Part shown: in pieces, positions 43,455 through 52,062 of the stretch
Layout: every line of letters begins with the position of its first letter
How positions within the stretch are numbered: the stretch's first letter is position 1
Source: Saccharibacillus endophyticus
GTDB taxonomy: Bacteria; Bacillota; Bacilli; Paenibacillales; Paenibacillaceae
Reading direction: 5' to 3'
Assembly (NCBI RefSeq): GCF_013185185.1
Contig: NZ_JAAZWE010000004.1
Location: 79,758 to 143,757, forward strand
DNA length: 64,000 nt
The notes under the pieces: model-generated
Told to the model about the DNA's origin: nothing
Databases searched by the model: none
What the model saw: only the letters and a program-made list of their open reading frames with translations
Made by a program: the position numbers and the translations under genes

Positions 43455-44312
43455 ATGAAAATGCGCGCAGCCGCCGTGCAATATCACCTGCATTCGATCT
43501 CGTCCTTTGACGAGTTTGCGGCGCAGGCCGAACACTATGTCAAAACCGCTCAAGAGTTCGAAACCGAATTTTTGTTGTTTCCCGAATTTTTCACGACGCA
43601 GCTGCTATCCATCCCGGACGAGCAAGGAAATGCCCGCGGGATCGAAAGTCTCCCTGATTATACGTCGGCTTATCTGGATTTGTTTCGCGACCTTGCCGCC
43701 CGTTCCGATATGCACATCATCGCAGGTACGCATGTGGTGCGCCGAGAGGGCAAGCTTTACAATACGGCCCACCTGTTCTATCCGGACGGACGGGTAGAAA
43801 CGCAAGAGAAAATCCATATCACGCCGACCGAGGTCCATGAATGGAATATGGCTAAAGGCGACGGACTGACCGTTTTCGAGACGGAAAAAGGCACCATCGC
43901 GATGTTGACCTGTTACGACATCGAGTTCCCGGAGATCGTCCGCATGGCTCGCGCCAAAGGCGCCGACGTGATCTTTTGCCCATCCTGCACGGACGATCGG
44001 CACGGGTTCCACCGCGTCCGCTATTGCTGCCACGCGCGCACGATCGAGAACCAGATCTATATCGTGACGACGGGCACCGTAGGCTCCCTGCCGACCGTAG
44101 ACTTTATGCGCGGGAACTTCGGCCAAGCCGCCGTGCTTTCGCCGAACGATGTCCCGTTCCCGCCCAAAGGCATTGTCGCCGAAGGCGAAATCAATGACGA
44201 CATGATTATCGTGGCCGACTTGGATCTCAGTCTTTTGGATCAGGTGCGGGAAAAAGGTTCCGTCACGACCTGGCGCGACCGCCGTACGGATCTATATACG
44301 GACTGGTCCTGA
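43455..44312 (+). CDS. Carbon-nitrogen hydrolase (nitrilase superfamily)
   Basis: 285 aa. The Glu-Lys-Cys triad is complete: E44 (LLFPEFF), K119 (QEKIHITPTE) and C153 (LTCYDIEFPE). The fold cleaves amide-type C-N bonds; the substrate is not predictable from sequence. ATG behind AAGGAGG. It starts a three-gene unit with two GNAT acetyltransferases (8-nt and ~80-nt gaps), suggesting joint modification or breakdown of an N-acyl compound (inference). Confidence 0.88.
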   Translation: MKMRAAAVQYHLHSISSFDEFAAQAEHYVKTAQEFETEFLLFPEFFTTQLLSIPDEQGNARGIESLPDYTSAYLDLFRDLAARSDMHIIAGTHVVRREGKLYNTAHLFYPDGRVETQEKIHITPTEVHEWNMAKGDGLTVFETEKGTIAMLTCYDIEFPEIVRMARAKGADVIFCPSCTDDRHGFHRVRYCCHARTIENQIYIVTTGTVGSLPTVDFMRGNFGQAAVLSPNDVPFPPKGIVAEGEINDDMIIVADLDLSLLDQVREKGSVTTWRDRRTDLYTDWS

Positions 44313-44320
44313 GGCCGCCC

Positions 44321-45013
44321 ATGAGCGAAACGGCGATCTACGAAAAAAGCTGCTATGTTTTCCGAGACGGGCATCCCGAGCATTTACGCATTCGCAACTA
44401 TACGGAGCAAGACATTGAAGCATTGATTGATATCCAGCGCGAATGCTTCCCTCCGCCCTATCCGTCCGAACTATGGTGGAACCGCGAACAACTGCTTCAG
44501 CATATCGAAAGATTCCCAGCAGGGGCATTATGCGCAGAAGTCGATGGGCGTCTGGTCGGATCGCTAACCACTATGATTACGCCTTTTGACCCGGCACATA
44601 CTGAGCATGGCTGGGCTGAAATGACGGATAACGGGTATATCGGCACCCATGACGCAGCAGGCGATACCCTATATGTCGTAGATATCAGCGTCTCTCCTGC
44701 CGCACGCGGTCTCGGGTTAGGCAAGCAGATGCTTCAATCGGCCTATGAGCTTGTGATCGCTTTGGGACTTACTCGCCTGCTCGGCGGGGGCCGAATGCCC
44801 GGATACGGCGCTGTGCAGCATGAAGTCACGCCCGAGCGTTATGTAGACGACGTGCTGCATGGACGCCGACGCGATCCGGTTATCGGATTCTTGCTCCACT
44901 GCGGACGCACGCCGCTTGCCGTCGTGCCCGATTATCTGGACGATGAGGAATCGGCCAATCATGCTTTGTTGATGGAATGGCGCAACCCGCTCCTCTCGCT
45001 CCGCGGTCGTTGA
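44321..45013 (+). CDS. GNAT family N-acetyltransferase
   Basis: 230 aa. Acetyl-CoA loop VSPAARGLGLGKQML (~127-141) is canonical. N-terminal part carries IRNYTEQDIEALIDIQRECFPPPYPSE. A C-terminal extension of ~60 residues after the GNAT core resembles that of acetyltransferases found next to nitrilases. Only 8 nt from the upstream nitrilase-type gene, so cotranslated. Substrate unknown. Confidence 0.85.
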   Translation: MSETAIYEKSCYVFRDGHPEHLRIRNYTEQDIEALIDIQRECFPPPYPSELWWNREQLLQHIERFPAGALCAEVDGRLVGSLTTMITPFDPAHTEHGWAEMTDNGYIGTHDAAGDTLYVVDISVSPAARGLGLGKQMLQSAYELVIALGLTRLLGGGRMPGYGAVQHEVTPERYVDDVLHGRRRDPVIGFLLHCGRTPLAVVPDYLDDEESANHALLMEWRNPLLSLRGR

Positions 45014-45092
45014 ACAGCGTCTGCTCCACCATGCTTTTCTACCATTATTAATAGGTTTTGATCCAGATCAACTTTATAGGAGGAATCATAGA

Positions 45093-45761
45093 ATGGAATA
45101 TACGCGGGTAACCGATATTGCTGATCCGCTCTTTGCAGGGCTGCATCGGCTGATGAGTGAGATTTTTCCGCCGGAGGAAGTGCTGGCGTTCGATCTTTGG
45201 AAAGAACCGCTGCAAGATCCAGGCATTCGAGTATTCGTGGCCGTGCATGACGGGGAAGTCGTAGGTGCCACGGAGTATCGATATTATGCGGAAGACGATA
45301 TCGCCATGACTGATTTTACGATCATCGGTCGCCCCGGGCTTGGAATCGGGCCTTTCCTGGCTAACCGCCGCGAAGCGGATCTGAGACGGTTGGCTCACGA
45401 AGCAGGCGGAACGCTCAAAGGCATGTTTGCCGAGATTTATGATCCTTATCAATCGCAGGAGCATGAATTCGGCGGCGTGAAGCCGATGGATCCGTTCGTC
45501 CGTCGCGAAGTGTTGGCTCATCTGGGCTATCGGCGTCTGAACTTGGGCTATGTGCATCCATCCTGGCAAGGCGACGGGGAAGCGGTAGGCGGCCTTGACC
45601 TATGTTTCCTGCCTTATGAAGAAAGCGCGTCTCTCGCCGGAAGTTTCATTGCCAAATTCCTGCGTACGTATTACAGCGTTCTGGAGCCTAAACCGGCGCA
45701 GTGGACCGAGATGGTCGAAGCATTGGAACAGCGAAACGCCGTAGAGCTGCTTCCTTTATAA
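45093..45761 (+). CDS. GNAT-like acetyltransferase, divergent
   Basis: 222 aa. The overall pattern is GNAT-like (FVAVHDGEVVGATEYRYY, ~48-65) with a weak acetyl-CoA loop (GRPGLGIGPFLANRREADL) and the later FGGVKPMDPFVRREVLAHLGYRRLNLGYVHP block. It lacks a strict Q/R-x-x-G-x-G/A motif. ATG behind AGGAGG. Third gene of the nitrilase unit, ending in a bidirectional terminator. Confidence 0.7.
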   Translation: MEYTRVTDIADPLFAGLHRLMSEIFPPEEVLAFDLWKEPLQDPGIRVFVAVHDGEVVGATEYRYYAEDDIAMTDFTIIGRPGLGIGPFLANRREADLRRLAHEAGGTLKGMFAEIYDPYQSQEHEFGGVKPMDPFVRREVLAHLGYRRLNLGYVHPSWQGDGEAVGGLDLCFLPYEESASLAGSFIAKFLRTYYSVLEPKPAQWTEMVEALEQRNAVELLPL

Positions 45762-45767
45762 ACATTC

Positions 45768-45814
45768 AAAAAAAGAGTGCGACCACGCCGTCAGGCGCGG
45801 TTGGCACTCTTTTT
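45768..45814. terminator. Bidirectional terminator
   Basis: AAAAAGAGTGC...GCACTCTTTTT with inner CGCCGTCAGGCG, between the GNAT gene and the minus-strand small gene whose last codons it overlaps. Confidence 0.85.
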
Positions 45815-46045
45815 GTTTCCGTGTTCGGCGGGCGTGGAGAACGCCCGGCGTTTCCACTTGGAGAGGACAACGGGAGAGACGATTGATCGAAGGACATCCT
45901 CCGCTGCATCGTCTTCCGCCCTTTCTCCTTCCGGAAGTTTGTAATAACGAAGGTCATAGGAGCTTACGAGTCCGCCTTGAACGGTAATGACGACATGGCC
46001 GCGCTGCTCGATAATCCTGCCGGATACGACATAAGATTCCACCAT
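45791..46045 (-). CDS. Small hypothetical protein
   Basis: 84 aa. The first ~45 residues look like a beta-rich strip (MVESYVVSGRIIEQRGHVVITVQGG broken as two strands) with a charged, less ordered tail. ATG 46045 behind AGAGGGG. Transcribed with the CsbD gene just upstream (~110 nt). No family recognised; stop codon lies inside the terminator stem. Confidence 0.6.
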   Translation of the reverse strand: MVESYVVSGRIIEQRGHVVITVQGGLVSSYDLRYYKLPEGERAEDDAAEDVLRSIVSPVVLSKWKRRAFSTPAEHGNKKSANRA

Positions 46046-46155
46046 GGCTGCGTCCCCTCTCTTCTGCTTCCGGATTTCAACCCGTGATCCCGCCCGGCCT
46101 CCGCTCAACTCCGCTTCTTGCGGGTACGGATAGCGGCGGGGCGTTCGTCCGTATA

Positions 46156-46383
46156 TTAGCGATCGCTGCCCGTCGTGAGCGCGGACGCCCAAGACTTGTA
46201 TTCCAATTCGGCCGCTTCGGCATCATGCCCGTAGCGCTCGCGAACCTTCTCGATCAGCTTTTCCTTGTCTCCGTTTATATACTCCAAGTCCGCTTCCGTC
46301 AGTTTGCTCCATTGCTTCTTCGCCTCGTGCTGCGTCTGATTCCATCTGCCTTTAATCACTTTGGTTTCGATCGGATTGGTCAT
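46156..46383 (-). CDS. CsbD family general stress protein
   Basis: 75 aa, the usual size. GRWNQTQHEAKKQWSKLTEADLEYINGDKEKLIEKVRERYGHDAEAAE fits the CsbD consensus (split here over residues 12-58). In Bacillus, CsbD is part of the sigma-B general stress response; its molecular role is unknown. ATG with AGGAGCTG. No clear sigma-B promoter was identified. Confidence 0.9.
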   Translation of the reverse strand: MTNPIETKVIKGRWNQTQHEAKKQWSKLTEADLEYINGDKEKLIEKVRERYGHDAEAAELEYKSWASALTTGSDR

Positions 46384-46540
46384 GAGGTCAGCTCCTAACT
46401 AATTGGGAATCGGTTTAATTTGAATTACCCTGGCTCCCATTTGCTGAATCCGGACAGGGGTCGTTAAAGCCGTAAGCACGGGGTGAAAAAAATCGAATTT
46501 CGACACGGAACGCGCGGAATGAGACATATGCCACACACTT

Positions 46541-46556
46541 TGTGATTATTATCACA
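46541..46556. promoter_or_regulatory. FNR/CRP-type palindrome TGTGA-N6-TCACA
   Basis: A perfect 16-bp palindrome (TGTGATTATTATCACA) centred at 46548.5. A TATTCT box at 46578-46583 predicts transcription from ~46590, which puts the centre at about -41.5, the position used by FNR/CRP-family activators. The B. subtilis Fnr consensus is TGTGA-N6-TCACA. Lies 184 bp before the FMN-lipoprotein gene. Confidence 0.65.
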
Positions 46557-46577
46557 TGAATATTTCAAATTGTATGT

Positions 46578-46583
46578 TATTCT
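46578..46583 (+). promoter_or_regulatory. Putative -10 box of the FMN-lipoprotein gene
   Basis: TATTCT, without a good -35 hexamer upstream; the palindrome occupies that place, as expected for an activator-dependent promoter. Confidence 0.45.
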
Positions 46584-46739
46584 GATATCGAAAACGGTGA
46601 CGGACGGAGAACGAACCTACGCAGCATCCGTATTCCGGAGTATTTTTAGCCGGTTGAACACCGCTCTGACGGAATCGTTTTCGGTAAATCGTCGATCGTT
46701 CGGAACGATTCATTCAGACAATGACGGAGGGGTTAAGGA

Positions 46740-47672
46740 ATGGGTAAAAAACATGGGTCTATCATGATGTGCAGCGTGCTGTTGTTAGGCGTGCTGGCAG
46801 CATGCGGAAGCAACAACGAAACGGCAGCAACGACTGAACCGGCAGCGCAAACAGAAACAGCGGCGGAACCGGCAGTTACCGAAACGACGGAGCCGGCTGA
46901 AACGACAACCGAGCCTGCCGAAGCAACATCCGATCTGCAAGACGGCATGTACTTCGCGCAAGGCGAAATGGACGCGAACTCCGGTTGGCAGCCTTACGTG
47001 ATCCTTCAAGTCGAAGGCGGCAAAATTACAGACGCCGCTTGGAGCGCATCGAGCATCAACGCGGGTCTCGACAAAAAGACTTCTTCCGAAGAAGGCAAGT
47101 ACGGCATGAAAGCGGGCGGCGCTTCTTCCGAATGGCACGAACAAGCCGAGAAGATCGAGCAATACTTGATCGACAACCAAGATCCGGCGAAAATCACGAC
47201 TGACGCCGAAGGACATACGGATGTCGTATCCGGCGTGTCCGTTCACGTGAATGATTTCACTGAGCTTGCCGCAAAAGCGCTGGCAGCCGGACCGGTCGAA
47301 GCTGGCCCTTATAAGGACGGCGCTTACCATGCGGAAGCAGCCGATTTCGATGCGGAAAGCGGTTGGAAAGAAACCGTTGACGTGACTGTTGCCGCCGGCA
47401 AAATCGTTGCCGTTAACTTCAGCGGCGTGAACGCGGCCGGCGAAGACAAGAAAACGAACTCCAAAGACGGCAAGTACGGCATGAAAGCAGGCGGCGCTTC
47501 CTCCGAATGGCACGAACAAGCCGAGAAAGCCGAGCAGTACCTGATCGGGAAACAAGATCCGACGGCTGTCGAAACAACGGAAGACGGCAAAACGGACGCA
47601 ATCAGCGGCGTATCTATCCATATCGGCTCTTACCTCAAATTGGCCGAAGAAGCTCTGGCAGGCGCGAAGTAA
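46740..47672 (+). CDS. Lipoprotein with two FMN-binding-type repeats (PplA-like)
   Basis: 310 aa. Signal peptide with lipobox LAAC (Cys 22), a Thr/Glu/Ala/Pro-rich tether (~25-65), then two homologous domains (~66-185 and ~190-310), each with a GWK/Q-type strand, a conserved GKYGMKAGGASSEWHEQAE block (identical 18-residue stretch in both, 120-137 and 245-262) and a terminal motif D-x-x-S-G-V-S (161-167, 286-292). In FMN_bind proteins the last residue of D-x-x-S/T-G-A-T carries covalent FMN attached by ApbE; here it is Ser. PplA of Listeria has the same two-domain lipoprotein plan and passes electrons to outside acceptors. ATG behind GAGGGGTTAAG. Confidence 0.8.
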   Translation: MGKKHGSIMMCSVLLLGVLAACGSNNETAATTEPAAQTETAAEPAVTETTEPAETTTEPAEATSDLQDGMYFAQGEMDANSGWQPYVILQVEGGKITDAAWSASSINAGLDKKTSSEEGKYGMKAGGASSEWHEQAEKIEQYLIDNQDPAKITTDAEGHTDVVSGVSVHVNDFTELAAKALAAGPVEAGPYKDGAYHAEAADFDAESGWKETVDVTVAAGKIVAVNFSGVNAAGEDKKTNSKDGKYGMKAGGASSEWHEQAEKAEQYLIGKQDPTAVETTEDGKTDAISGVSIHIGSYLKLAEEALAGAK

Positions 47673-47801
47673 TCGAAGCTGCCTGTCTCGCAACGTATAA
47701 TTTTAATCTGAAACAACGGACGGGCCGCCGCCTGCCCCTCGCGAGTAATCGCGAAGGCCGGCGGGCGCGCGAAGTCCGTCAACGGAAAGGTTGGTTTCCT
47801 G

Positions 47802-49679
47802 ATGAAGAAGATAGTCGTATTGGGCGGCGGTTACGGCGGCGTTCTGACTGCAAAGAAATTAGCGAAAAACTTCAAAAAAAACGACGATGTACAGATTCAA
47901 CTGATTGACCGCAATCCTTATCACACCATGTTGACCGAGCTCCATGAAGTCGCGGCAAACCGGACTTCCGAAGATGCGGTCAAAATGGATCTCAAAAAGA
48001 TTTTTGCCGGCCTCAAAGTCGACGTAATCCTGGATGAAGTAGAGAATATCGACTTCAATGCCCAGTCTCTGCAGGGGCAACGAGCTTCCTACGCATATGA
48101 CTATCTCGTCATCGGAACAGGTTCCAAACCTACTTTCTTCGGTATTCAAGGCGCTGAAGAAAACAGCTACACGCTATGGTCTTACGACGATGCCGTGAAG
48201 CTGAAAGATCGCTTCCGTCAGATGTTCACCGAAGCATCGAAAGAAACGGACAAAACGATTCGTCGCGAAAAACTGTCGTTCGTCGTGGTAGGCGCAGGCT
48301 TCACCGGCGTCGAACTGATCGGCGAAATGGCCGAATACCGCAAAGAGTTGTGCCGCGAGTTCTTCATCGAAGAATCCGAAGTTCGCATGATCGTTGCGGA
48401 TATGGCACCGAAGATCCTGCCCCTGCTGCCGGACAACTTGATTGCCAAAGCCGAAAAACGCCTGAAAAAGATGGACATCGAGATTATCGTCGGCAAACAA
48501 ATCACCGGCGTATCCGAAACGGGCGTCGACCTCGGCGATCAAAAGCTGATTGCCCGTACGGTCATCTGGACAGCAGGCGTGGAAGGCGCAGGCATTCTCG
48601 ATAAGCTGGACGTGCAGCAAAAAGGCCGCAAACGGATCGAAACGAATGCGCATCTGCAAAGTTTGGATCACGAGAACGTATACGTCGTCGGCGACAATAT
48701 CTTCTTCATTCCGGAAGGCGAAGAGCGTCCGGTTCCGCAGATGGTCGAAAACGCCGAACATGCGGCTCCTTTGATCGCGCACAATATCACGGCCGATATC
48801 AAGGGCGGCACGAAAAAAGAATACAAACCTGCTTTCCACGGTACGATGGTATCGATCGGCAGCCGCTACGGCGTCGCAAGCGTAGGTCTGCCGGGTAAAT
48901 TCTTCCCGCTGACCGGACTGTTCGCGATGTTCGCCAAGCATGCCATCAACGTTCTGTATCTGTGCACGGTTCTGGGCTTCAATAAAGTCTGGACCTATAT
49001 GATGCACGAAGTCTTCCATGCCCACGACCGCCGCACGTTCCTGGGCGGACACTTCTCGAAGCGCTCGCCGAATTTCTGGCTCGTTCCGCTGCGCGTATTC
49101 GTCGGCTGGATGTGGTTGCACGAAGGCTGGGACAAGCTGCAAAAAGTCATCGATGACCCGAACAATATCTTCCTGATTCCTCCGGATCCCCGCGCGGACG
49201 TCATCAGCGCCGCTTCCCAAGCGGTAGGCAACGTCGCCGATACGGTCGATGCTCAAGCAGCCGCTTCCGCGGTCGAAAATGCCGGTCAGGCCGTTCAAGC
49301 GATCCCGGTTCCGGGCTTCGTATCCGACATGGTGCAATCGATGATGAACCTGATGTTTTACACAGGCGACGGCGGCTATACCTGGCTGGCTACCGCGTTC
49401 CAAATCGGCATGGTTGCCGCTGAAATCATCTTCGGCTTGATGCTGATCGCAGGTCTGTTCTCCGCGATTGCTTCGCTCGCAACGATCGCGATGGGCCTCA
49501 TGATCTGGTCGTCCGGCATGGCACCGACCGACATGTGGTGGTACTGGTTCGCGGCATTCGCTCTTATCGGCGGATCGGGCAGCATCTTCGGCCTGGACTA
49601 CTACGTCCTGCCATGGCTCAAGAAACATTGGAAGAAAACCTGGTTTGCAAAACGCTGGTATCTTTATACCGACGACTGA
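47802..49679 (+). CDS. Type II NADH dehydrogenase fused to a DoxX-like membrane domain (Ndh2-like)
   Basis: 625 aa. Residues 1-~400 are an FAD-dependent NDH-2: GGGYGG (8-13), the NADH site VVGAGFTGVELIGEMAE (~162-178) and the FAD motif VYVVGDN (~290-296). A C-terminal ~210 residues (from FWLVPLRVFVGWMWLHEGWDK) contain about four membrane helices of the DoxX type with a Pro/Ala linker. The same fusion size is found in the Listeria Ndh2 that feeds electrons into a separate quinone pool for extracellular electron transfer. It oxidises NADH at the inner face and reduces a quinone. 130 nt after the FMN lipoprotein; strong terminator behind. Confidence 0.9.
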   Translation: MKKIVVLGGGYGGVLTAKKLAKNFKKNDDVQIQLIDRNPYHTMLTELHEVAANRTSEDAVKMDLKKIFAGLKVDVILDEVENIDFNAQSLQGQRASYAYDYLVIGTGSKPTFFGIQGAEENSYTLWSYDDAVKLKDRFRQMFTEASKETDKTIRREKLSFVVVGAGFTGVELIGEMAEYRKELCREFFIEESEVRMIVADMAPKILPLLPDNLIAKAEKRLKKMDIEIIVGKQITGVSETGVDLGDQKLIARTVIWTAGVEGAGILDKLDVQQKGRKRIETNAHLQSLDHENVYVVGDNIFFIPEGEERPVPQMVENAEHAAPLIAHNITADIKGGTKKEYKPAFHGTMVSIGSRYGVASVGLPGKFFPLTGLFAMFAKHAINVLYLCTVLGFNKVWTYMMHEVFHAHDRRTFLGGHFSKRSPNFWLVPLRVFVGWMWLHEGWDKLQKVIDDPNNIFLIPPDPRADVISAASQAVGNVADTVDAQAAASAVENAGQAVQAIPVPGFVSDMVQSMMNLMFYTGDGGYTWLATAFQIGMVAAEIIFGLMLIAGLFSAIASLATIAMGLMIWSSGMAPTDMWWYWFAAFALIGGSGSIFGLDYYVLPWLKKHWKKTWFAKRWYLYTDD

Positions 49680-49727
49680 GGCGTTTCGATAACGGAATCG
49701 CTATAACCAACCGACTTTGCGTTACGG

Positions 49728-49771
49728 GCGGGGTCATGTGCAGCTTACGACGCACATGACTCCGCTTTTTT
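49728..49771 (+). terminator. Terminator of the NDH-2 gene
   Basis: GCGGGGTCATGTGC/GCACATGACTCCGC followed by TTTTTT. Confidence 0.9.
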
Positions 49772-49893
49772 CAAACCGACGTCCCGTTACGCTTTGCATA
49801 ATCAACGAATTTGTCTCATAATGTGGGGGAATCCGAGTGAACACGGTATATAAGCCGATTCGGTATTTTGTTAGTCCGTCAAGGGGTGCTTCA

Positions 49894-50325
49894 ATGAACG
49901 ACATCATGATCCGGGAAGCGCTGGAACGCCTCCAGGCCGAGATCGACCCGGTCACGCGCATCCGCCTCAAACCGGAAAAGTCGGTACTCGTCGAAGCGCT
50001 AACCGTATTCGAACGCTGTGGCGTAGAACCGCTGCGACGATCGAGACTGTTGGCGATCTATACGCTTTTGGCCTCGGCGTTCGCTCGGCATTCCGAGCCG
50101 CTGGAGCTGGACGATACAGAACTGACCCGCCGTATCCTGGACGGCGATTATCTGTATAGTCTCTACATTCAATATGCCTTAAAATGCAAGGAAGAATCAT
50201 TGCTCCGCGACTTGTCTCCGTTCGTCAAAAAAATTCAAATTGCCCGCGCGCTAGGCCAAGACGAACAAGTTCCTCTTCTGTCTGCCTTCGAGCAAATCCT
50301 TCTGAATCGCAAGGAGGCGAACTAG
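49894..50325 (+). CDS. HepS-like fragment, polyprenyl diphosphate synthase partner
   Basis: 143 aa, helical. The segment LTRRILDGDYLYSLYIQYALKCKEESLLRDLSPFVKKI (split over residues ~85-122) resembles the C-terminal half of HepS, component I of heptaprenyl diphosphate synthase (GDYxSSLYY pattern), but the protein is little more than half the usual length. Located 2 nt before the polyprenyl synthase gene, so they form a two-subunit unit. ATG 49894 behind AAGGGGTG; an upstream GTG (49837) is possible. The HepS relation is from memory of the motif and needs profile search. Confidence 0.55.
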   Translation: MNDIMIREALERLQAEIDPVTRIRLKPEKSVLVEALTVFERCGVEPLRRSRLLAIYTLLASAFARHSEPLELDDTELTRRILDGDYLYSLYIQYALKCKEESLLRDLSPFVKKIQIARALGQDEQVPLLSAFEQILLNRKEAN

Positions 50326-50327
50326 GC

Positions 50328-51308
50328 ATGCCGCTGCATAAAAAATTGCGAATCGACCTGCGCCGAATCGATCGGGAGATGAAGCGCATCGTGAAGTACG
50401 ACAAGGATGTCCCGCCTCATTCGGAGCTGGAAAAATCTCTGCTGCAAACGATCGACGCAGGCGGAAAACGGCTGCGCCCGATGCTGGTCATGGTCGGAAG
50501 CCGCTTCGGTACGCGTCCGGACGACAACCGAATCGTACAGCTTGCCGCGGCTGCCGAATTCATTCACACCGCCTCGCTGATTCACGACGATCTGATCGAC
50601 CGCTCGCCGCTGCGGCGGGGGGAACCTTCTCTGCACACGCTCATCGGTCCGGCAAAAGCAGTCTATGTCGGCAACTATATGTCGGCACGAGTTGTCGAAC
50701 TATTAGCCCAAGTGGACGAAGAGCCGGCAGGCGACCGACAAAGCTTCACCGCCGTCGCGACGGCGGAACTGTGTCTGGGCGAGTACGAACAATTGGAACA
50801 CGCCTACAACTACAACATGAGCTTGGATGACTATTTGTTGAAGTCCAGGCACAAAACCGCCCACCTCATGGCCGTTTCCCTCGAATTCGGTGCCAGAGCC
50901 GCCGGAGCCCCGGAACCCGTCTGCCAAAGCCTGTATCGGTTCGGCGAGCATTTGGGCCTGTCGTTTCAAATCCGGGACGATCTGCTCGACTTTACCGCTT
51001 CGGCGAAGCAGCTCGGCAAGCCGGCGGGAAGCGATCTGCTCGGCGGCCAAGTTACCCTTCCTGTGCTATACGCGCTCGAAGACGCGCAGCTTGCTGCACA
51101 AATTCGCAGCGTAGGCCCGCATACGCAGCCGGAAGACATCCAGCCCCTGCTGGAACAAATCCGCACGAGCGGGGCCCTGAAACGCGCCGAGACGTTCTGC
51201 GACGAAGAGCTGCAACGCGCCCGCGATGTCGCTGTCTCACTGGGCGAATACGCCGCACATGCTGACCTTCTGTCTCTGGCCGACTATTTCGGCGGCCGGA
51301 CGTTTTAG
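50328..51308 (+). CDS. Polyprenyl diphosphate synthase (HepT/DmkB-like)
   Basis: 326 aa trans-isoprenyl diphosphate synthase. First aspartate motif LIHDDLIDRSPLRRGEPS (D87, D88, D91), second motif IRDDLLDFT (~217-221), plus GGKRLRPMLV. It extends FPP with IPP to make a long prenyl tail for menaquinone. Because the genome of such bacteria usually has a separate hepST in the main menaquinone operon, this copy beside the NDH-2 gene is a good DmkB candidate (inference). ATG with AAGGAGG overlapping the end of the HepS-like gene. Confidence 0.88.
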   Translation: MPLHKKLRIDLRRIDREMKRIVKYDKDVPPHSELEKSLLQTIDAGGKRLRPMLVMVGSRFGTRPDDNRIVQLAAAAEFIHTASLIHDDLIDRSPLRRGEPSLHTLIGPAKAVYVGNYMSARVVELLAQVDEEPAGDRQSFTAVATAELCLGEYEQLEHAYNYNMSLDDYLLKSRHKTAHLMAVSLEFGARAAGAPEPVCQSLYRFGEHLGLSFQIRDDLLDFTASAKQLGKPAGSDLLGGQVTLPVLYALEDAQLAAQIRSVGPHTQPEDIQPLLEQIRTSGALKRAETFCDEELQRARDVAVSLGEYAAHADLLSLADYFGGRTF

Positions 51309-51338
51309 GGGGAAGCGGCGGGGCTGCTGCTGGAGACG

Positions 51339-51478
51339 AAGTTCCTGTTCGTTTTTTCGCCTCCGGCGGGGCTTCGGGGGAGTGCGTTCCGGGCGCTGTC
51401 TCAATCTTCCGATTTCAAAGGCGCCCTTCACCCACTCCCCCTCCGCCCGGTTGGCTAAGTTGCATAAACCGGAACTTC
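51339..51478 (-). repeat. Family A repeat, degenerate copy A6
   Basis: Arms GAAGTTCC/GGAACTTC (outermost, 51339/51471) and GGCGG...GGGGGAGTG / CACTCCCCC.CCGCC (51366-51447). Boxes GCGCTGTCTC and TTTCAAAGGCG are kept; the inner arm is missing. Shares AAGTTCCTGTTCG with copy A7. Confidence 0.65.
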
Positions 51479-51490
51479 AGAAACCTTTTC

Positions 51491-51530
51491 AAAAGGCCGA
51501 CGGACCCTATACCGTCGGCTTTTGTTTTTA
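51491..51530 (+). terminator. Terminator of the polyprenyl synthase gene
   Basis: AAGGCCGACGG/CCGTCGGCTTTTGTTTTT. Confidence 0.9.
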
Positions 51531-51629
51531 GATCAGAGGTCGGCTTTGCACTTTTGAGGCTTCGCGGGCTATCGCAAAAAAGCAAAAACACAAAAAAGCA
51601 AAACGCAAAATATCGCAGCAGGAAATTTT

Positions 51630-51830
51630 TAACGGATCGTCATTGCTTTAACGCGGCTTTTTGGACGTCCGGCGAATTCTAACGGATACACGCGACGCTT
51701 AGCGAAGAAAACCGTGCTTTTTGAACGTTTAAAACCCTCTTTTTGCCGTCTAAGCGTCATCTGTATCCGTTAAAAATTCCTGAACCCGAATTTTGCGCGC
51801 TAAGGGTCACCTCGATCCGTTAAACTTCGC
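51630..51830. repeat. Family D repeat cluster
   Basis: TAACGGATCGTCATTGCTTTA, TAACGGATACACGCGACGCTTAG (~51682), and inverted TAAGCGTCATCTGTATCCGTTA (~51752) and TAAGGGTCACCTCGATCCGTTA (~51802). Two direct copies face two inverted copies. Confidence 0.85.
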
Positions 51831-52062
51831 ACGTGAAGAAAAGCCTCCCTGTCGTTCAAAACTCGCTGATTCGTAACCTCATCGCTTCTCCCTGACCTTC
51901 GCAACGATATGCAACTAAGCAACTCCTCCCCTTTAGCGATGTTCCCCCGGAACGAGCCTATCCCCTTATCTCCTCTTATAAACGGCGTCCCAGGAGTTTA
52001 TCTCAATCAGATGCAGCTTTAAGTGAGTCTGAATCGCATCTTTAAAATGAAACAAACCACCA

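Noticed and set aside
48174..49628. A 484-codon antisense frame over the NDH-2 gene
   Set aside because: Same kind of shadow; the opposite strand has intact FAD and NADH motifs.
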